From positions 55,506-119,505 of the forward strand of contig CALUKF010000002.1 of assembly GCA_944321145.1 (NCBI GenBank): a stretch of 64,000 nucleotides of DNA, in the 5' to 3' direction. The notes under the pieces are model-generated. The model made no database searches. It saw only the letters and a list, made by a program, of their open reading frames with translations, and was not told the DNA's origin. Of the stretch, positions 35,164-43,990 are shown one piece after another. Made by a program: the position numbers and the translations under genes. Origin of the DNA: an uncultured Odoribacter sp. Its GTDB lineage: Bacteria; Bacteroidota; Bacteroidia; Bacteroidales; Marinifilaceae. Every line of letters begins with the position of its first letter. Within the stretch, counting starts at the first letter, position 1.

Positions 35164-37290
35164 ATGATGCAAAGATTCAAGACGATTTTATTAGCTGTTT
35201 TGTGCATGCTCCCCTGGATGGGGAGCCATGCCCAAAGCATGTATGGGGATGCCGTGAAGGCGGACGTGAAAATGAAATATGTGTACTCCTTAGACGAGGC
35301 TTTGAAAAAGGCAAAGAAGGAGAAAAAGCCCATTTTCTGCAACTGCTTCGAGGACTGGGCGATGCCTTGCCACGGGATGAACAAAAAGGTGTTCAGCAAC
35401 CAGGAATTTGCCGACTGGATGGACAAACATTTTGTCAACCTCTTTATGGACATGTCGACCGACGAGGGGGAAGAATTTGCCTCCACCTATAACGTCAAAT
35501 TCATGGCACACTACGTGATATTAGACCCGGACGGCAAGCTGATTCACCGGATTGTGGGCGGCGCAGAGTTGCCAACTTTCCAGGAAGAAGTGGCTTGCGC
35601 CCTCTCGCCCAAAACGTCCCTGGCAGGCATGACCGAGACTTACCGGAAATCCAAGAAGCACGGGAAAGATTTCCTGCTCCGCTATTCAGATGTCTTGCGG
35701 GTTGCCAACGAGGGCGATACTTACAAGCAAGTCGCCGAAGAATATTTCCGGATGCTGAAACCGGGAGAATGGTCTGAAAAACAGAACTGGACGATTTTTT
35801 CCGAGCGGGTGAGAGGCAACGACACCACTGCCTTGAATTACCTGATTGACCACAAGGCTGACTTTGTGGCATCTGTCGGCTTGGAAGACGTGGACAATAC
35901 CATTGCCCAAGTGTACCAAATGGCACTGCTGTTTGCCACCACCGGCGGAAAGCCCATCCCGGCAGAACAGTTGGCAAGCATTGAAGCGACACTGCAAAAA
36001 GCAGGTATCCCGGCAAACCACGATGTGTTTGGCTTGTGCCACATGGCAGCCCTGCGCGATGCCGGAGAGGTCATGACCCTTCTGGACACGGTGGCTGCAC
36101 GCGTCCCGGGAATGGATACCCGCGTGTCGCGCATGATTGACAAATCGCTCCTCACCCTGATTGACAAAGGGAAAGCCGAGCGCGAAAAGATTTTGGCTTA
36201 CCTGAACGGACGGATAGCGCAAGTGGATAAAAACACGGCAGCAGAATACAAATCCGCCATGCTGGAAGCCGGCGTGGAGGGTGGCATCGTTTTTGAGGAG
36301 CTTTCGCTGGAAGAAGCGTTGGCAAAAGCCAAAGCGGAAGGCAAGTATGTATTCCTGGACTGCTACACCTCGTGGTGCGGTCCCTGCAAGGTGATGAGCA
36401 AGCAAGTGTTTGTCCGCAAAGCGGTGGGTGACTTGTTTAATCCCACGTGCATCAACATCAAAATCGACATGGAAAACGGCGAAGGTCCTGAAATTGCCAA
36501 ACGCTACGGCGTCATGGCATATCCTACGATGTTTGTGCTGAATGCCGACGGGAGCGTGAAATACCGCCTGCAAGGGGGCATGGAAGCCGGGCATTTTTTG
36601 CTGAAAGCCGGCAACGCCCTCGACCCTGCCATCTCCTACACGGAACTGAAAGGCTATGGCAGCCTGGCGGCTTGTCCTTTAGAGAAACAGGCGGATTACA
36701 TCATTGCGCTGTGTGACGGAGGTGAATTGCGGGATGCCAGCCAAGAGATTGCCGCTTACCTGAAAGCAGTGGAGGGCAAAACGGAACTCTACCCGGCAGT
36801 GTGGAAGCTCTGCAATCATTTCTCAGACCGTCCCGCCGACCCGGTATTCCAATTTGTGGTAAGCCATTGGAGCGATTTCGCGTTTGTTCCGCAAGCCGAG
36901 TTGGAGGGCAAGACCGAGCGTCTGCTTTTCCCGCAGTACATTGCCTACCTGTCCGGCAAGATGGACAAGCAGGACTTTGCCCAAATCAAGAAGCTGGTGG
37001 AGAAAGCCGGTTTCCGGCAGGACTACTCCTTGGTTTATCTAGACCGCATCGTGGCAGCTGCCGACAAAAAGGACTGGAAAGGGTTGATGGACTGCTACCG
37101 GAATGAGGTTGCCCGGCTGCAGGATGCCAAAACCCGCCTGAACCTAGATGTCCTCCTGCATTACTTTGCCACCGGTGCCCCTGCCTCTGTCAAAGAGCAG
37201 ATGGTCGCCTACGTGCAAGACTGCATCGCCTCCGCCGACCCGAAAGCCCTGAACGGCTACCGGAATTTGCTGGCGGAGCTGAATAAATAA
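35164..37290 (+). CDS. Double-thioredoxin periplasmic protein, first domain lacking CXXC
   Basis: 708 residues. Signal peptide ending near SHAQS. Two thioredoxin-like modules, each followed by a long helical stretch. Module 1 (about 40-150) has 'KPIFCNCFEDWAMPCHGMNK', where the first active-site Cys is replaced (A-M-P-C), plus an extra CNC. Module 2 (about 375-480) has an intact 'DCYTSWCGPCKVMSKQVF' and cis-Pro block 'YGVMAYPTMFVLNADG'. Its closest visible relative is the double-thioredoxin protein at 49726-51819, where both sites are intact. Last gene of the FecR/SusCD operon, followed by a strong terminator. May reduce a disulfide in the imported substrate or in locus proteins. Confidence 0.9.
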   Translation: MMQRFKTILLAVLCMLPWMGSHAQSMYGDAVKADVKMKYVYSLDEALKKAKKEKKPIFCNCFEDWAMPCHGMNKKVFSNQEFADWMDKHFVNLFMDMSTDEGEEFASTYNVKFMAHYVILDPDGKLIHRIVGGAELPTFQEEVACALSPKTSLAGMTETYRKSKKHGKDFLLRYSDVLRVANEGDTYKQVAEEYFRMLKPGEWSEKQNWTIFSERVRGNDTTALNYLIDHKADFVASVGLEDVDNTIAQVYQMALLFATTGGKPIPAEQLASIEATLQKAGIPANHDVFGLCHMAALRDAGEVMTLLDTVAARVPGMDTRVSRMIDKSLLTLIDKGKAEREKILAYLNGRIAQVDKNTAAEYKSAMLEAGVEGGIVFEELSLEEALAKAKAEGKYVFLDCYTSWCGPCKVMSKQVFVRKAVGDLFNPTCINIKIDMENGEGPEIAKRYGVMAYPTMFVLNADGSVKYRLQGGMEAGHFLLKAGNALDPAISYTELKGYGSLAACPLEKQADYIIALCDGGELRDASQEIAAYLKAVEGKTELYPAVWKLCNHFSDRPADPVFQFVVSHWSDFAFVPQAELEGKTERLLFPQYIAYLSGKMDKQDFAQIKKLVEKAGFRQDYSLVYLDRIVAAADKKDWKGLMDCYRNEVARLQDAKTRLNLDVLLHYFATGAPASVKEQMVAYVQDCIASADPKALNGYRNLLAELNK

Positions 37291-37307
37291 AGGAATTATT
37301 TATCAAA

Positions 37308-37344
37308 GGGGTGACCCAAAAGTCAAGGACTTTTGGGTCACCCC
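37308..37344 (+). terminator. Terminator of the SusCD operon
   Basis: Perfect 17-bp stem starting GGGGTGACCCAAAAGTC with a 3-base loop AAG, followed by a C and TTTTC. Confidence 0.85.
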
Positions 37345-37425
37345 CTTTTCAATAAAAAGTTGTTCTCCCTTGCGCATAAGCAAAAAATAGTTCTTCAACC
37401 TGATGGTGCAATGAGGAATAATCAC

Positions 37426-37433
37426 TATCTTTG
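37426..37433 (+). promoter_or_regulatory. -7 box for hipBA
   Basis: TATCTTTG, TAnnTTTG consensus, immediately followed by the palindrome at 37434-37457. Confidence 0.65.
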
Positions 37434-37457
37434 CAATAAACAATATATTGTTTATTG
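37434..37457. promoter_or_regulatory. 24-bp perfect palindrome, likely HipB operator
   Basis: Perfect inverted repeat with half-site CAATAAACAATA and its exact complement, no spacer. It begins on the base after the -7 box, so a bound repressor would block polymerase. HipB dimers bind palindromic operators in their own promoter in characterised hip systems; the link here is by position and symmetry. Confidence 0.75.
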
Positions 37458-37476
37458 ATGGAAAATTTCTGTGGTT

Positions 37477-37794
37477 ATGAATAATATAATAGCATTTAGC
37501 ATGGCAACCCCTAACGACGTGGCACGACAAATTGCAGCCAGGGTCAAGACCAGACGGTTGGAACTGGATTTGACTCAAGAGGGTTTGGCAACAAGAGCCG
37601 GAGTTAAGTTTGCCACTTACCGCAGGTTTGAGCAGACAGGCGAAATTTCATTGCAAGGGTTGCTCCAGATAGGATTTGCCCTGAATGCACTAAGTGACTT
37701 TGATGCGCTTTTCGCACACAAACAATACCAGTCGCTGGAAGATGTCCTAAACGAACAAAAAGTCACCCGAAAAAGAGGCAAGAAAAATGAATAG
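37477..37794 (+). CDS. hipB: HipB-like antitoxin, HTH repressor
   Basis: 105 residues from ATG 37477 (MNNIIAF); a GTG two codons earlier is possible. Cro/C1-type helix-turn-helix: 'IAARVKTRRLELDLTQEGLA', 'TRAGVKFATYRRFEQTGEIS', then 'LQGLLQIGFALNALSDFDAL'. The C-terminus is basic (KVTRKRGKK). It overlaps hipA by eight bases, and the promoter carries a perfect palindrome. Role: neutralises the HipA kinase and represses the operon. Confidence 0.9.
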   Translation: MNNIIAFSMATPNDVARQIAARVKTRRLELDLTQEGLATRAGVKFATYRRFEQTGEISLQGLLQIGFALNALSDFDALFAHKQYQSLEDVLNEQKVTRKRGKKNE

Positions 37795-38881
37795 CATCAA
37801 ACAAATAGAGGTCATTTACGACAACCGGTTAGTCGGACGATTGGCTCTGACACAAGAGGGATTGTGCGCCTTTGAGTATTCAACTGATTGGCTCAGTTCA
37901 GGATTCTCCATTTCGCCATTTGAATTGCCATTGCGAAGCGGGGTCTTTATTGCCAGGCGGCACCCGTTTGAAGGCGGCTTTGGCGTTTTCGATGACAGTT
38001 TGCCTGACGGTTGGGGCTCGCTCATTTTGGATCGTTATCTGCAACAAAAAGGTATCCATCCGGGGACGCTCTCTTTACTAGACCGCCTTGCATTAGTCGG
38101 TTCAACAGGGCGCGGGGCATTGGAATTCCGTCCGGACAAAAGTATCACATCAAAACAGGATTACGCAGACTTTGAAAAACTAGCTCTGGAAGCAGAACAG
38201 ATTCTCGACAGCGATGAATACACCGGGGAAGGGATAGAAGAATTCCAACGCCGAGGCGGTTCGCCGGGAGGAGCCCGCCCCAAGATTTTCACCCGTTATG
38301 ACAGCAAAGAATGGCTCGTGAAATTCAGAGCCAAAAGAGATGCCAAACGCATAGGCGTAGAAGAATATAACTATTCGCTTCTCGCCAAAGAGTGCGGCAT
38401 TGAAATGCCGGAAACAAGACTTTTCGAGGGCAAATATTTTGGAGTTGAGCGTTTTGACAGGACACCCAACGGCAAATTGCATGTCATTAGCATGGCAGCC
38501 CTTGTCAGAGCCGATTACCGTTTGCCGAGCATTGACTACACGCATATCTTTCAGGCATGCGCAGCCTTGACCCATAATGTAACTGAAATGTGGAAAGTTT
38601 ACCGCCTAATGGTTTTTAACTATCTAATTGACAACAAAGACGACCATGCAAAGAATTTTGCTTTTGTCTATCGTGACGGAAACTGGCATTTCGCTCCGGC
38701 ATACGATTTGTTGCCCAGTGATGGCATAAACGGATTTCGTACAACCGCAATTAATAACAGCATAGAACCGTCAGAGGAAGATTTATTTGCTGTCGCAATA
38801 AAAACAGGGCTCAACAAGAAAGAGGCGATGGAAATTTTCGAGGAGACAAGGCAGAAGATTCGCCGAGCATCACTCAAATAA
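37787..38881 (+). CDS. hipA: HipA-type serine/threonine kinase toxin
   Basis: 364 residues. N-subdomain 1 'IEVIYDNRLVGRLALTQEGL' and 'SGVFIARRHPFEGGFGVFDD SLPDGWG'-type couple domain are fused in the same chain. The kinase core shows the glycine-rich loop 'RRGGSPGGARPKIF', Lys in 'WLVKFRAK', catalytic loop 'NYLIDNKDDHAKNFAF' and metal-binding 'APAYDLLPS'. E. coli HipA phosphorylates glutamyl-tRNA synthetase and causes dormancy; the target here is unknown. Somewhat shorter than E. coli HipA. All catalytic residues appear intact. Confidence 0.93.
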   Translation: MNSIKQIEVIYDNRLVGRLALTQEGLCAFEYSTDWLSSGFSISPFELPLRSGVFIARRHPFEGGFGVFDDSLPDGWGSLILDRYLQQKGIHPGTLSLLDRLALVGSTGRGALEFRPDKSITSKQDYADFEKLALEAEQILDSDEYTGEGIEEFQRRGGSPGGARPKIFTRYDSKEWLVKFRAKRDAKRIGVEEYNYSLLAKECGIEMPETRLFEGKYFGVERFDRTPNGKLHVISMAALVRADYRLPSIDYTHIFQACAALTHNVTEMWKVYRLMVFNYLIDNKDDHAKNFAFVYRDGNWHFAPAYDLLPSDGINGFRTTAINNSIEPSEEDLFAVAIKTGLNKKEAMEIFEETRQKIRRASLK

Positions 38882-39045
38882 CCCTTATTTCCGCGACGCA
38901 TATTTCACGTTTGCCGACGTCGGATGCGTGATTAATTCGTCACCAAGTGAGCGAAAGACAGACGTAACTTTCCATCTGCCATTGCAATGTTCATAAAAAT
39001 CCGCAATAATTTTTCCCGGTTTTTTTTGAAATGGAAATTTTTATC

Positions 39046-39053
39046 TACTTTTG
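39046..39053 (+). promoter_or_regulatory. -7 box for the ECF sigma gene
   Basis: TACTTTTG with TTTG 17 bases upstream (39025-39028). It overlaps the first in-frame TTG (39051), which rules out that start and supports GTG 39081. The preceding 38882-39040 stretch shows nothing else recognisable. Confidence 0.65.
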
Positions 39054-39080
39054 CGAAAAGTTGAACTTATCAGAACGACA

Positions 39081-39680
39081 GTGAAAACATATTCGGCAGA
39101 AGAAATTATCGCAGGTCTCCGGGAGAAAGACGAAAAGGTTTTTCGCTTTTTGTTTGACACCTATTTTGAGCCAATGGTGCATTTTGCCGAATACATGCTG
39201 GCAGACCACGCGGAAGCAGAAAACATCGTGCAGGACTGTTTCCTCCACCTGTGGGAGAAAAAAGAGTTCCCCGATATTTCCGACATCAAATCGTACCTCC
39301 TTACCCAAGTCAAAAACGCCTGCCTGAACGAGTTGCAGCGGCTGCAACTGGAAGACAAGCACAAGAAATGGCTTGCCGAGGCGTACATGTATGCCGAACT
39401 GCCGAATGTGGAATACGACGAGGAGCTGGTAAAAAAAGTGTGGCGGGCAGTGGATGAATTGCCGGAACAGACAAGGGCTGTTTTTGCCGCATGCGTCTTG
39501 GACGGCAAGAAATACCGGGAAGCAGCCGAGGAATTTGGCATTTCCATCCACACGGTCAATACCTACATCAAACGGGCGTACAAAGCCTTGCGGGACAAGT
39601 TGGGCGCTTCCCTGTTGCTTTTCATGATGATGCCGGAGAGACCCGTCCCCAAGCCCGCAAACGATAAAAACGGAAAATAA
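39081..39680 (+). CDS. ECF-type RNA polymerase sigma factor
   Basis: 199 residues from GTG 39081 (read as MKTYSAEEII). Region 2 'VFRFLFDTYFEPMVHFAEYM' and 'EAENIVQDCFLHLWEKKEF', region 4 'ELPEQTRAVFAACVLDGKKY', 'REAAEEFGISIHTVNTYIKR AYKALRDKL'. This is the Bacteroidetes ECF class normally found directly upstream of fecR-susC. Here fecR (26631) has no sigma gene in front, so this one may be its partner though it lies 12 kb away beyond hipBA. Stop is two bases from the convergent queG stop. Confidence 0.92.
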   Translation: MKTYSAEEIIAGLREKDEKVFRFLFDTYFEPMVHFAEYMLADHAEAENIVQDCFLHLWEKKEFPDISDIKSYLLTQVKNACLNELQRLQLEDKHKKWLAEAYMYAELPNVEYDEELVKKVWRAVDELPEQTRAVFAACVLDGKKYREAAEEFGISIHTVNTYIKRAYKALRDKLGASLLLFMMMPERPVPKPANDKNGK

Positions 39681-39682
39681 TT

Positions 39683-40588
39683 TTACCCCAAATTCCTCTT
39701 CAACCGCTCCAGTCCTGTACGTTCCAGGGGAGTATCGCGGAAGAGGGCTTTGAAACGGGCAGGGGTCATGGCTTGCCAATCCGCAGCGGTCAGGTTCATG
39801 GCTTCAGGAGAAGGGCGGAAATCAGCGACGGAATGTTCCGCCAATTCCTTGTTCCAGGGACAGGCTTCCTGGCAAGCGTCACAGCCAAATATCCGCCCGC
39901 CTGCCAAACGCTTCAATTCCTCCGGGTAGTCGCCTTTGTTCTCAATGGTCTGGTAAGAAAGGCACTTCCGGGCATCCACTTCGCCGGGCGACAAAGCACC
40001 TGTGGGACAAGCCTCCACGCAGCGGGCGCACGTGCCGCAATAGGAAGCGGTGAAGGGTGCGTCGTAGGCATCCATTTCCGCCGTAATGACTGCCACGCCG
40101 ATAAAACAATAAGAGCCTAAGCCTTTTCGGATGAGCAATGTGTGCTTCCCCTGCCAGCCCAAACCAGCCCGACGCGCCCAGGCATGTTCCAAGACAGGCG
40201 CGGAGTCCACAAAGCAACGTCCCTCCATGCCCGGCGCGAGTTCCCGGAGTTGCTGCAACAAAGCATGCAACCGCTCTTTAATCACCAGGTGGTAGTCTTT
40301 GCCCCTGGCGTACATGGCAATTTGCGGAATCCCTTCTGCCTGGCGGGAAGAATTGTAGTAATTAGTCAGCGTAACCACCACCGAGTGTGCCCCCGGTACC
40401 AACCGTTCCGGGTTTTCGCGCACCTCCATGTTCCGCGCCATGTAGCCCATCCCGGCATGCTTCCCGGCAGCCACCCATGCCCGCAGGTGGTTGACCTCAT
40501 CGGACAACAAAGCGGCAGGCGCAATGCCCACCGCATCAAACCCGATTGCCCGGGCAATTCCTTTTACGGCATCCGCAGACAAGATCAT
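39683..40588 (-). CDS. queG: Epoxyqueuosine reductase
   Basis: 301 residues; cobalamin- and Fe-S-dependent enzyme reducing epoxyqueuosine in tRNA to queuosine. Two 4Fe-4S motifs: 'YCGTCARCVEACPTGALSPG' and 'FGCDACQEACPWNKEL'. N-terminal cobalamin domain has 'AKGIARAIGFDAVG'-like start ('VKGIARAIGFDAVGIAPAAL') and 'VTLTNYYNSSRQ'. Lacks the C-terminal HEAT repeats seen in some homologues, typical of the shorter form. Ends the suf gene string, four bases after the DUF59 stop, so it could be co-expressed with Fe-S assembly. Confidence 0.95.
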   Translation of the reverse strand: MILSADAVKGIARAIGFDAVGIAPAALLSDEVNHLRAWVAAGKHAGMGYMARNMEVRENPERLVPGAHSVVVTLTNYYNSSRQAEGIPQIAMYARGKDYHLVIKERLHALLQQLRELAPGMEGRCFVDSAPVLEHAWARRAGLGWQGKHTLLIRKGLGSYCFIGVAVITAEMDAYDAPFTASYCGTCARCVEACPTGALSPGEVDARKCLSYQTIENKGDYPEELKRLAGGRIFGCDACQEACPWNKELAEHSVADFRPSPEAMNLTAADWQAMTPARFKALFRDTPLERTGLERLKRNLG

Positions 40589-40592
40589 AGGC

Positions 40593-40907
40593 TCAAATGT
40601 CGAATCCCAGTTCCAGACGGGCAGTCTCGCTCATCCGTTCCGGCGTCCACACCGGCTCGAACACCAAATCCACGGTTGCCGACGTGATGCCCTCAATGTC
40701 CATCACCACGTCGTGCACCTGCTGCACAATCTCGTCCGCGATGGGACAGCCCGGTGCCGTCAGCGTCATGTGGATAATCACCTCCGTGGGTTTCGGGAAA
40801 TCAATGCCGTACACCAATCCCAAATCCCAGATATTCACCGGTATTTCCGGGTCGTAGACTGTCTGCAATTTCTCGATTATCAAATCTTTCATCAAATTCT
40901 CGCTCAT
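40593..40907 (-). CDS. DUF59 / MIP18-family Fe-S assembly factor (SufT-like)
   Basis: 104 residues. 'LQTVYDPEIPVNIWDLGLVY' then 'MTLTAPGCPIADEIVQQVHD', the signature of the MIP18 family with its conserved Cys. Such small proteins help target or mature Fe-S proteins and often travel with suf genes. Nineteen bases after sufE. Confidence 0.93.
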   Translation of the reverse strand: MSENLMKDLIIEKLQTVYDPEIPVNIWDLGLVYGIDFPKPTEVIIHMTLTAPGCPIADEIVQQVHDVVMDIEGITSATVDLVFEPVWTPERMSETARLELGFDI

Positions 40908-40926
40908 AGCTTTGCTGTTTCGTCCG

Positions 40927-41361
40927 TTATTGATTCTGCTGTTCTTTTGCCACTGCCGCCAGGGCGTACATTTTGATTTGTTTGACCATGGACAGCAATC
41001 CGTTGGAACGGGTGGGCGACAAATGCTGTGTCAAGCCGATTTCGTCAATGAAACGCAAGTCGGCATGCACGATGTCCTCCGGCTTTTGCCCCGAAAACAC
41101 ACGTACCAGCAGCCCCGCAATCCCTTTCGTGATGATGGCGTCGCTGTCCGCCGTGAACCACAGCCGCCCGTCTTTCATCTCCGCATGAAACCACACCCGC
41201 GACTGGCAACCCTGGATGAGGTTATCCTCCGTCTTATGCACCTCGTCCATTCCGGGCAAATCGTTGCCGATTTCAATCAGGTAAGCGTATTTGTCCATCC
41301 AGTCGTCATAAATGGCAAATTCCTCTATAATTTCATTCTCAATTTCCTGTATTGTCTTCAT
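40927..41361 (-). CDS. sufE: SufE, sulfur acceptor for SufS
   Basis: 144 residues. Active-site Cys in 'DNLIQGCQSRVWFHAEMKDG', with 'DAIITKGIAGLLVRVFSGQK' and 'LTQHLSPTRSNGLLSMVKQI' typical of the family. Accepts persulfide sulfur from SufS and passes it to SufBCD. Eleven bases after sufS. Confidence 0.95.
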   Translation of the reverse strand: MKTIQEIENEIIEEFAIYDDWMDKYAYLIEIGNDLPGMDEVHKTEDNLIQGCQSRVWFHAEMKDGRLWFTADSDAIITKGIAGLLVRVFSGQKPEDIVHADLRFIDEIGLTQHLSPTRSNGLLSMVKQIKMYALAAVAKEQQNQ

Positions 41362-41372
41362 ACCTCACTGTA

Positions 41373-42596
41373 TTATTTCATCCCGAACATTTTAGCCACT
41401 TTGTGCAACCCCTCGCAGAGGAGGTCGATTTCCTCCCGCGTGTTGTACATCGCCAGGGATGCCCGCACCATGCCGGTCACTCCATAATGCCGCATCGTCG
41501 GCTCCGCGCACAATTGCCCCGTGCGCACGGCAATGCCCTGCTTGTCCAAGAGAATGCCCGTGTCGGAATGGTGGATGTCCCCCAATGCAAAAGAAATGAC
41601 CGACGATTTCATCGCTGCCTCCCCGAATATCCTCATCCCCGGCACTTCCCGCACCCGCTCCATGGCATACTCCAGCAGTCCGTGCTCGTAAGCGGCAATC
41701 TCCCGCAATCCCAAATCCTCCACATATTTCAATGCTTCACCCAATCCGATGATACCGATAAAATCCGGCGTCCCCGCTTCAAACTTAAAGGGCAGTTCGT
41801 TGTAAGTCGTTTTCTCGAAACGCACCTCCTTGATCATCTCGCCTCCGCCTTGCCACGGCGGCATTTTCTCCAGCAGATGCTCCTTGCCATACAATACCCC
41901 CACGCCTGTGGGACCGTATATCTTATGTCCGGAAAATACGAAAAAGTCGCAATCCAACGCCTGCACATCCACCGGAATATGCTGAATTGCCTGCGCCCCG
42001 TCCACAACAACCTTTGCCCCCACGGCATGCGCTTTCGCAATGATTTCCGCCACCGGGTTTACCGTCCCCAGCACATTGGACACATACGCCACGCCCACCA
42101 TCTTCACCCGCTCTGTCAGCAAATGGTCGAACGCCTCCATGTCCAACTCCCCGTTGTCGCGGAAAGGCACGACTTTCAGCACGGCTCCCTTGCGCTCACA
42201 AAGCATTTGCCAGGGCACAATGTCGGCGTGGTGCTCCATTTCCGTTACCAGAATCTCATCCCCCTGTCCGATAAACGCCTCCCCGAAAGAATACGCCACC
42301 AGATTCATCCCCTCCGTCGTTCCCCGCGTAAAAATGATTTCCTTGTCCGAAGCGGCATGGATAAAACGGCGGACAATTGCCCTTGCCTCCTCGTTGGCAT
42401 CCGTACAACGGTTGCTCAGGTAATGTACGCCCCGGTGCACGTTGGAATTGTAGCGGTAATAGTATTCGTCCATTTTCTCAATCACCCGCCTCGGGCGCTG
42501 GGTTGTCGCGCCATTGTCCAGATACACCAACCGTTTGCCATAAACGGTTTCCTGCAATATCGGGAAATCCTCCCTTACTTTTTCAACGTCAAACAT
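41373..42596 (-). CDS. sufS: Cysteine desulfurase SufS
   Basis: 407 residues, PLP-dependent. Motifs: 'YLDNGATTQRPRRVIEKMDE', 'NVHRGVHYLSNRCTDANEEA', PLP Lys in 'DFFVFSGHKIYGPTGVGVLY', catalytic Cys loop 'VRTGQLCAEPTMRHYGVTGM' of group II desulfurases. Mobilises sulfur from cysteine for Fe-S clusters. Five bases after sufD. Confidence 0.96.
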   Translation of the reverse strand: MFDVEKVREDFPILQETVYGKRLVYLDNGATTQRPRRVIEKMDEYYYRYNSNVHRGVHYLSNRCTDANEEARAIVRRFIHAASDKEIIFTRGTTEGMNLVAYSFGEAFIGQGDEILVTEMEHHADIVPWQMLCERKGAVLKVVPFRDNGELDMEAFDHLLTERVKMVGVAYVSNVLGTVNPVAEIIAKAHAVGAKVVVDGAQAIQHIPVDVQALDCDFFVFSGHKIYGPTGVGVLYGKEHLLEKMPPWQGGGEMIKEVRFEKTTYNELPFKFEAGTPDFIGIIGLGEALKYVEDLGLREIAAYEHGLLEYAMERVREVPGMRIFGEAAMKSSVISFALGDIHHSDTGILLDKQGIAVRTGQLCAEPTMRHYGVTGMVRASLAMYNTREEIDLLCEGLHKVAKMFGMK

Positions 42597-42601
42597 GGCT
42601 T

Positions 42602-43963
42602 CTATTTTCTACATTGCATCATACAATTGTAACATTTTGAAAGTTCGCCCCGCAAGCGTTTTTCCACCAGCATATCAATCTGTTCGCGCAAGGGGTCTAA
42701 TTTCACCCGCTGGATGATGTCGTGCGCAAAGCCGAACATCATCATCATCCGTGCTTCTTCCAGCCCGATGCCCCGCGAACGGAGGTAGAACATCGCCTCC
42801 TCGTCAATCTGTCCCACCGTCGCCCCGTGGCTGCACTTCACATCATCGGCATCTATGACCAGCTGCGGCTTGGAGTTCACCCGTGCCGTATCGGAAATCA
42901 ACAGGTTGTTGTTTGCCTGGTAAGCCTCCGTCTTCTGGGCGTCCGGGCGCACCCGGATGCAGCCGCTGAAATTGGCAGTTGCCGCGTCGTCCAGTACCCC
43001 CTTGAAATGTTCGTTGCTCCGGCAACGGGGAGACACATGGTCGATGTACGAAAAATTGTCCACCACCTGGTTCTTGTCCGAAATGTAAATGCCGTACAAG
43101 CCCGTCTCCGCCCCTTCGTCATTCAGGGCAACGTAAAAATTGTTGCGGATAAAGCCCCCGTAGAGCGTCACCAGTGTGCTGTCGAAATTGGCGTTTTTCC
43201 CCTCGCTGACTAAGACGGAATTGATTTGCGAAGCCCCCAGATATTGGTTTTGCACTTGGTAATAGTCCAGGTGTGCATTGTCCTCCAAGAAGATTTCCGT
43301 CGCATTGTTCACGAGGAAACTCTGCTTCGAAAGCGTGTGGTCACACACCAGCAACGTGGCTTTCGCATGCCGTCCCAAAATCACCAGGTTGCGCTGGAAA
43401 GCCATCAAGTCGCCTTTTGCCCGCAACAGATTGATGATTTGCAACGGACGCTCCAGCACCACCTCGTCCGGCACATAGATAAACACTCCGTCCTGTGCGA
43501 ATGCCGTATTCAGGCTCGCCAGCCCGTCTTTTGCCGCCGCCGGCACATTCCGGTTGTAATACTTCAGGAACAGGTCGGGATACCGCAGGCTTGCCTCTTG
43601 CAGGCTGCATATCACAACCTCCTCCGGCAATTCAGGTTGCAGGTTTCCGTCAAACCACCAGCCATTGACCGTTAATATCGGATCGGTCACCAAGTCCGTC
43701 ACCGCGCAATGGAATATCTCGTTCAAGTCCACATCCTGCCGGATGTACCGCAGCACCACATTGTAGTCCCGCCCGAACACCGGCACGAGGTTCGCATACA
43801 CATACTCCTCCTTTCCTTGGGGCACGCCGCCCGCTGCCTTGAAATGCTCAAAGGCAGCCTTCCGCACAGCATTCATCCCCATGCCGCACCCCGCCTGCAA
43901 TTGCTCATAGCCTGCCTCGAAAAGCGCGGCAAAATCGGCATTTATTTTCTCCAAATCGTTCAT
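42602..43963 (-). CDS. sufD: Fe-S cluster assembly protein SufD
   Basis: 453 residues. Right-handed beta-helix core ('NATEIFLEDNAHLDYYQVQN', 'FKGVLDDAATANFSGCIRVR') and the conserved C-terminal 'DADDVKCSHGATVGQIDEEA', with Cys and His used at the SufB-SufD interface. Scaffold partner of SufB. 27 bases after sufC. Confidence 0.95.
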   Translation of the reverse strand: MNDLEKINADFAALFEAGYEQLQAGCGMGMNAVRKAAFEHFKAAGGVPQGKEEYVYANLVPVFGRDYNVVLRYIRQDVDLNEIFHCAVTDLVTDPILTVNGWWFDGNLQPELPEEVVICSLQEASLRYPDLFLKYYNRNVPAAAKDGLASLNTAFAQDGVFIYVPDEVVLERPLQIINLLRAKGDLMAFQRNLVILGRHAKATLLVCDHTLSKQSFLVNNATEIFLEDNAHLDYYQVQNQYLGASQINSVLVSEGKNANFDSTLVTLYGGFIRNNFYVALNDEGAETGLYGIYISDKNQVVDNFSYIDHVSPRCRSNEHFKGVLDDAATANFSGCIRVRPDAQKTEAYQANNNLLISDTARVNSKPQLVIDADDVKCSHGATVGQIDEEAMFYLRSRGIGLEEARMMMMFGFAHDIIQRVKLDPLREQIDMLVEKRLRGELSKCYNCMMQCRK

Positions 43964-43990
43964 CTCTTTCCTATTTACGAAAGCGGAGGA

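Noticed and set aside
38882..39045. Small gene or RNA between hipA and the sigma gene
   Set aside because: No frame with a plausible start, no hairpin with T run, no tRNA-like fold seen by eye.
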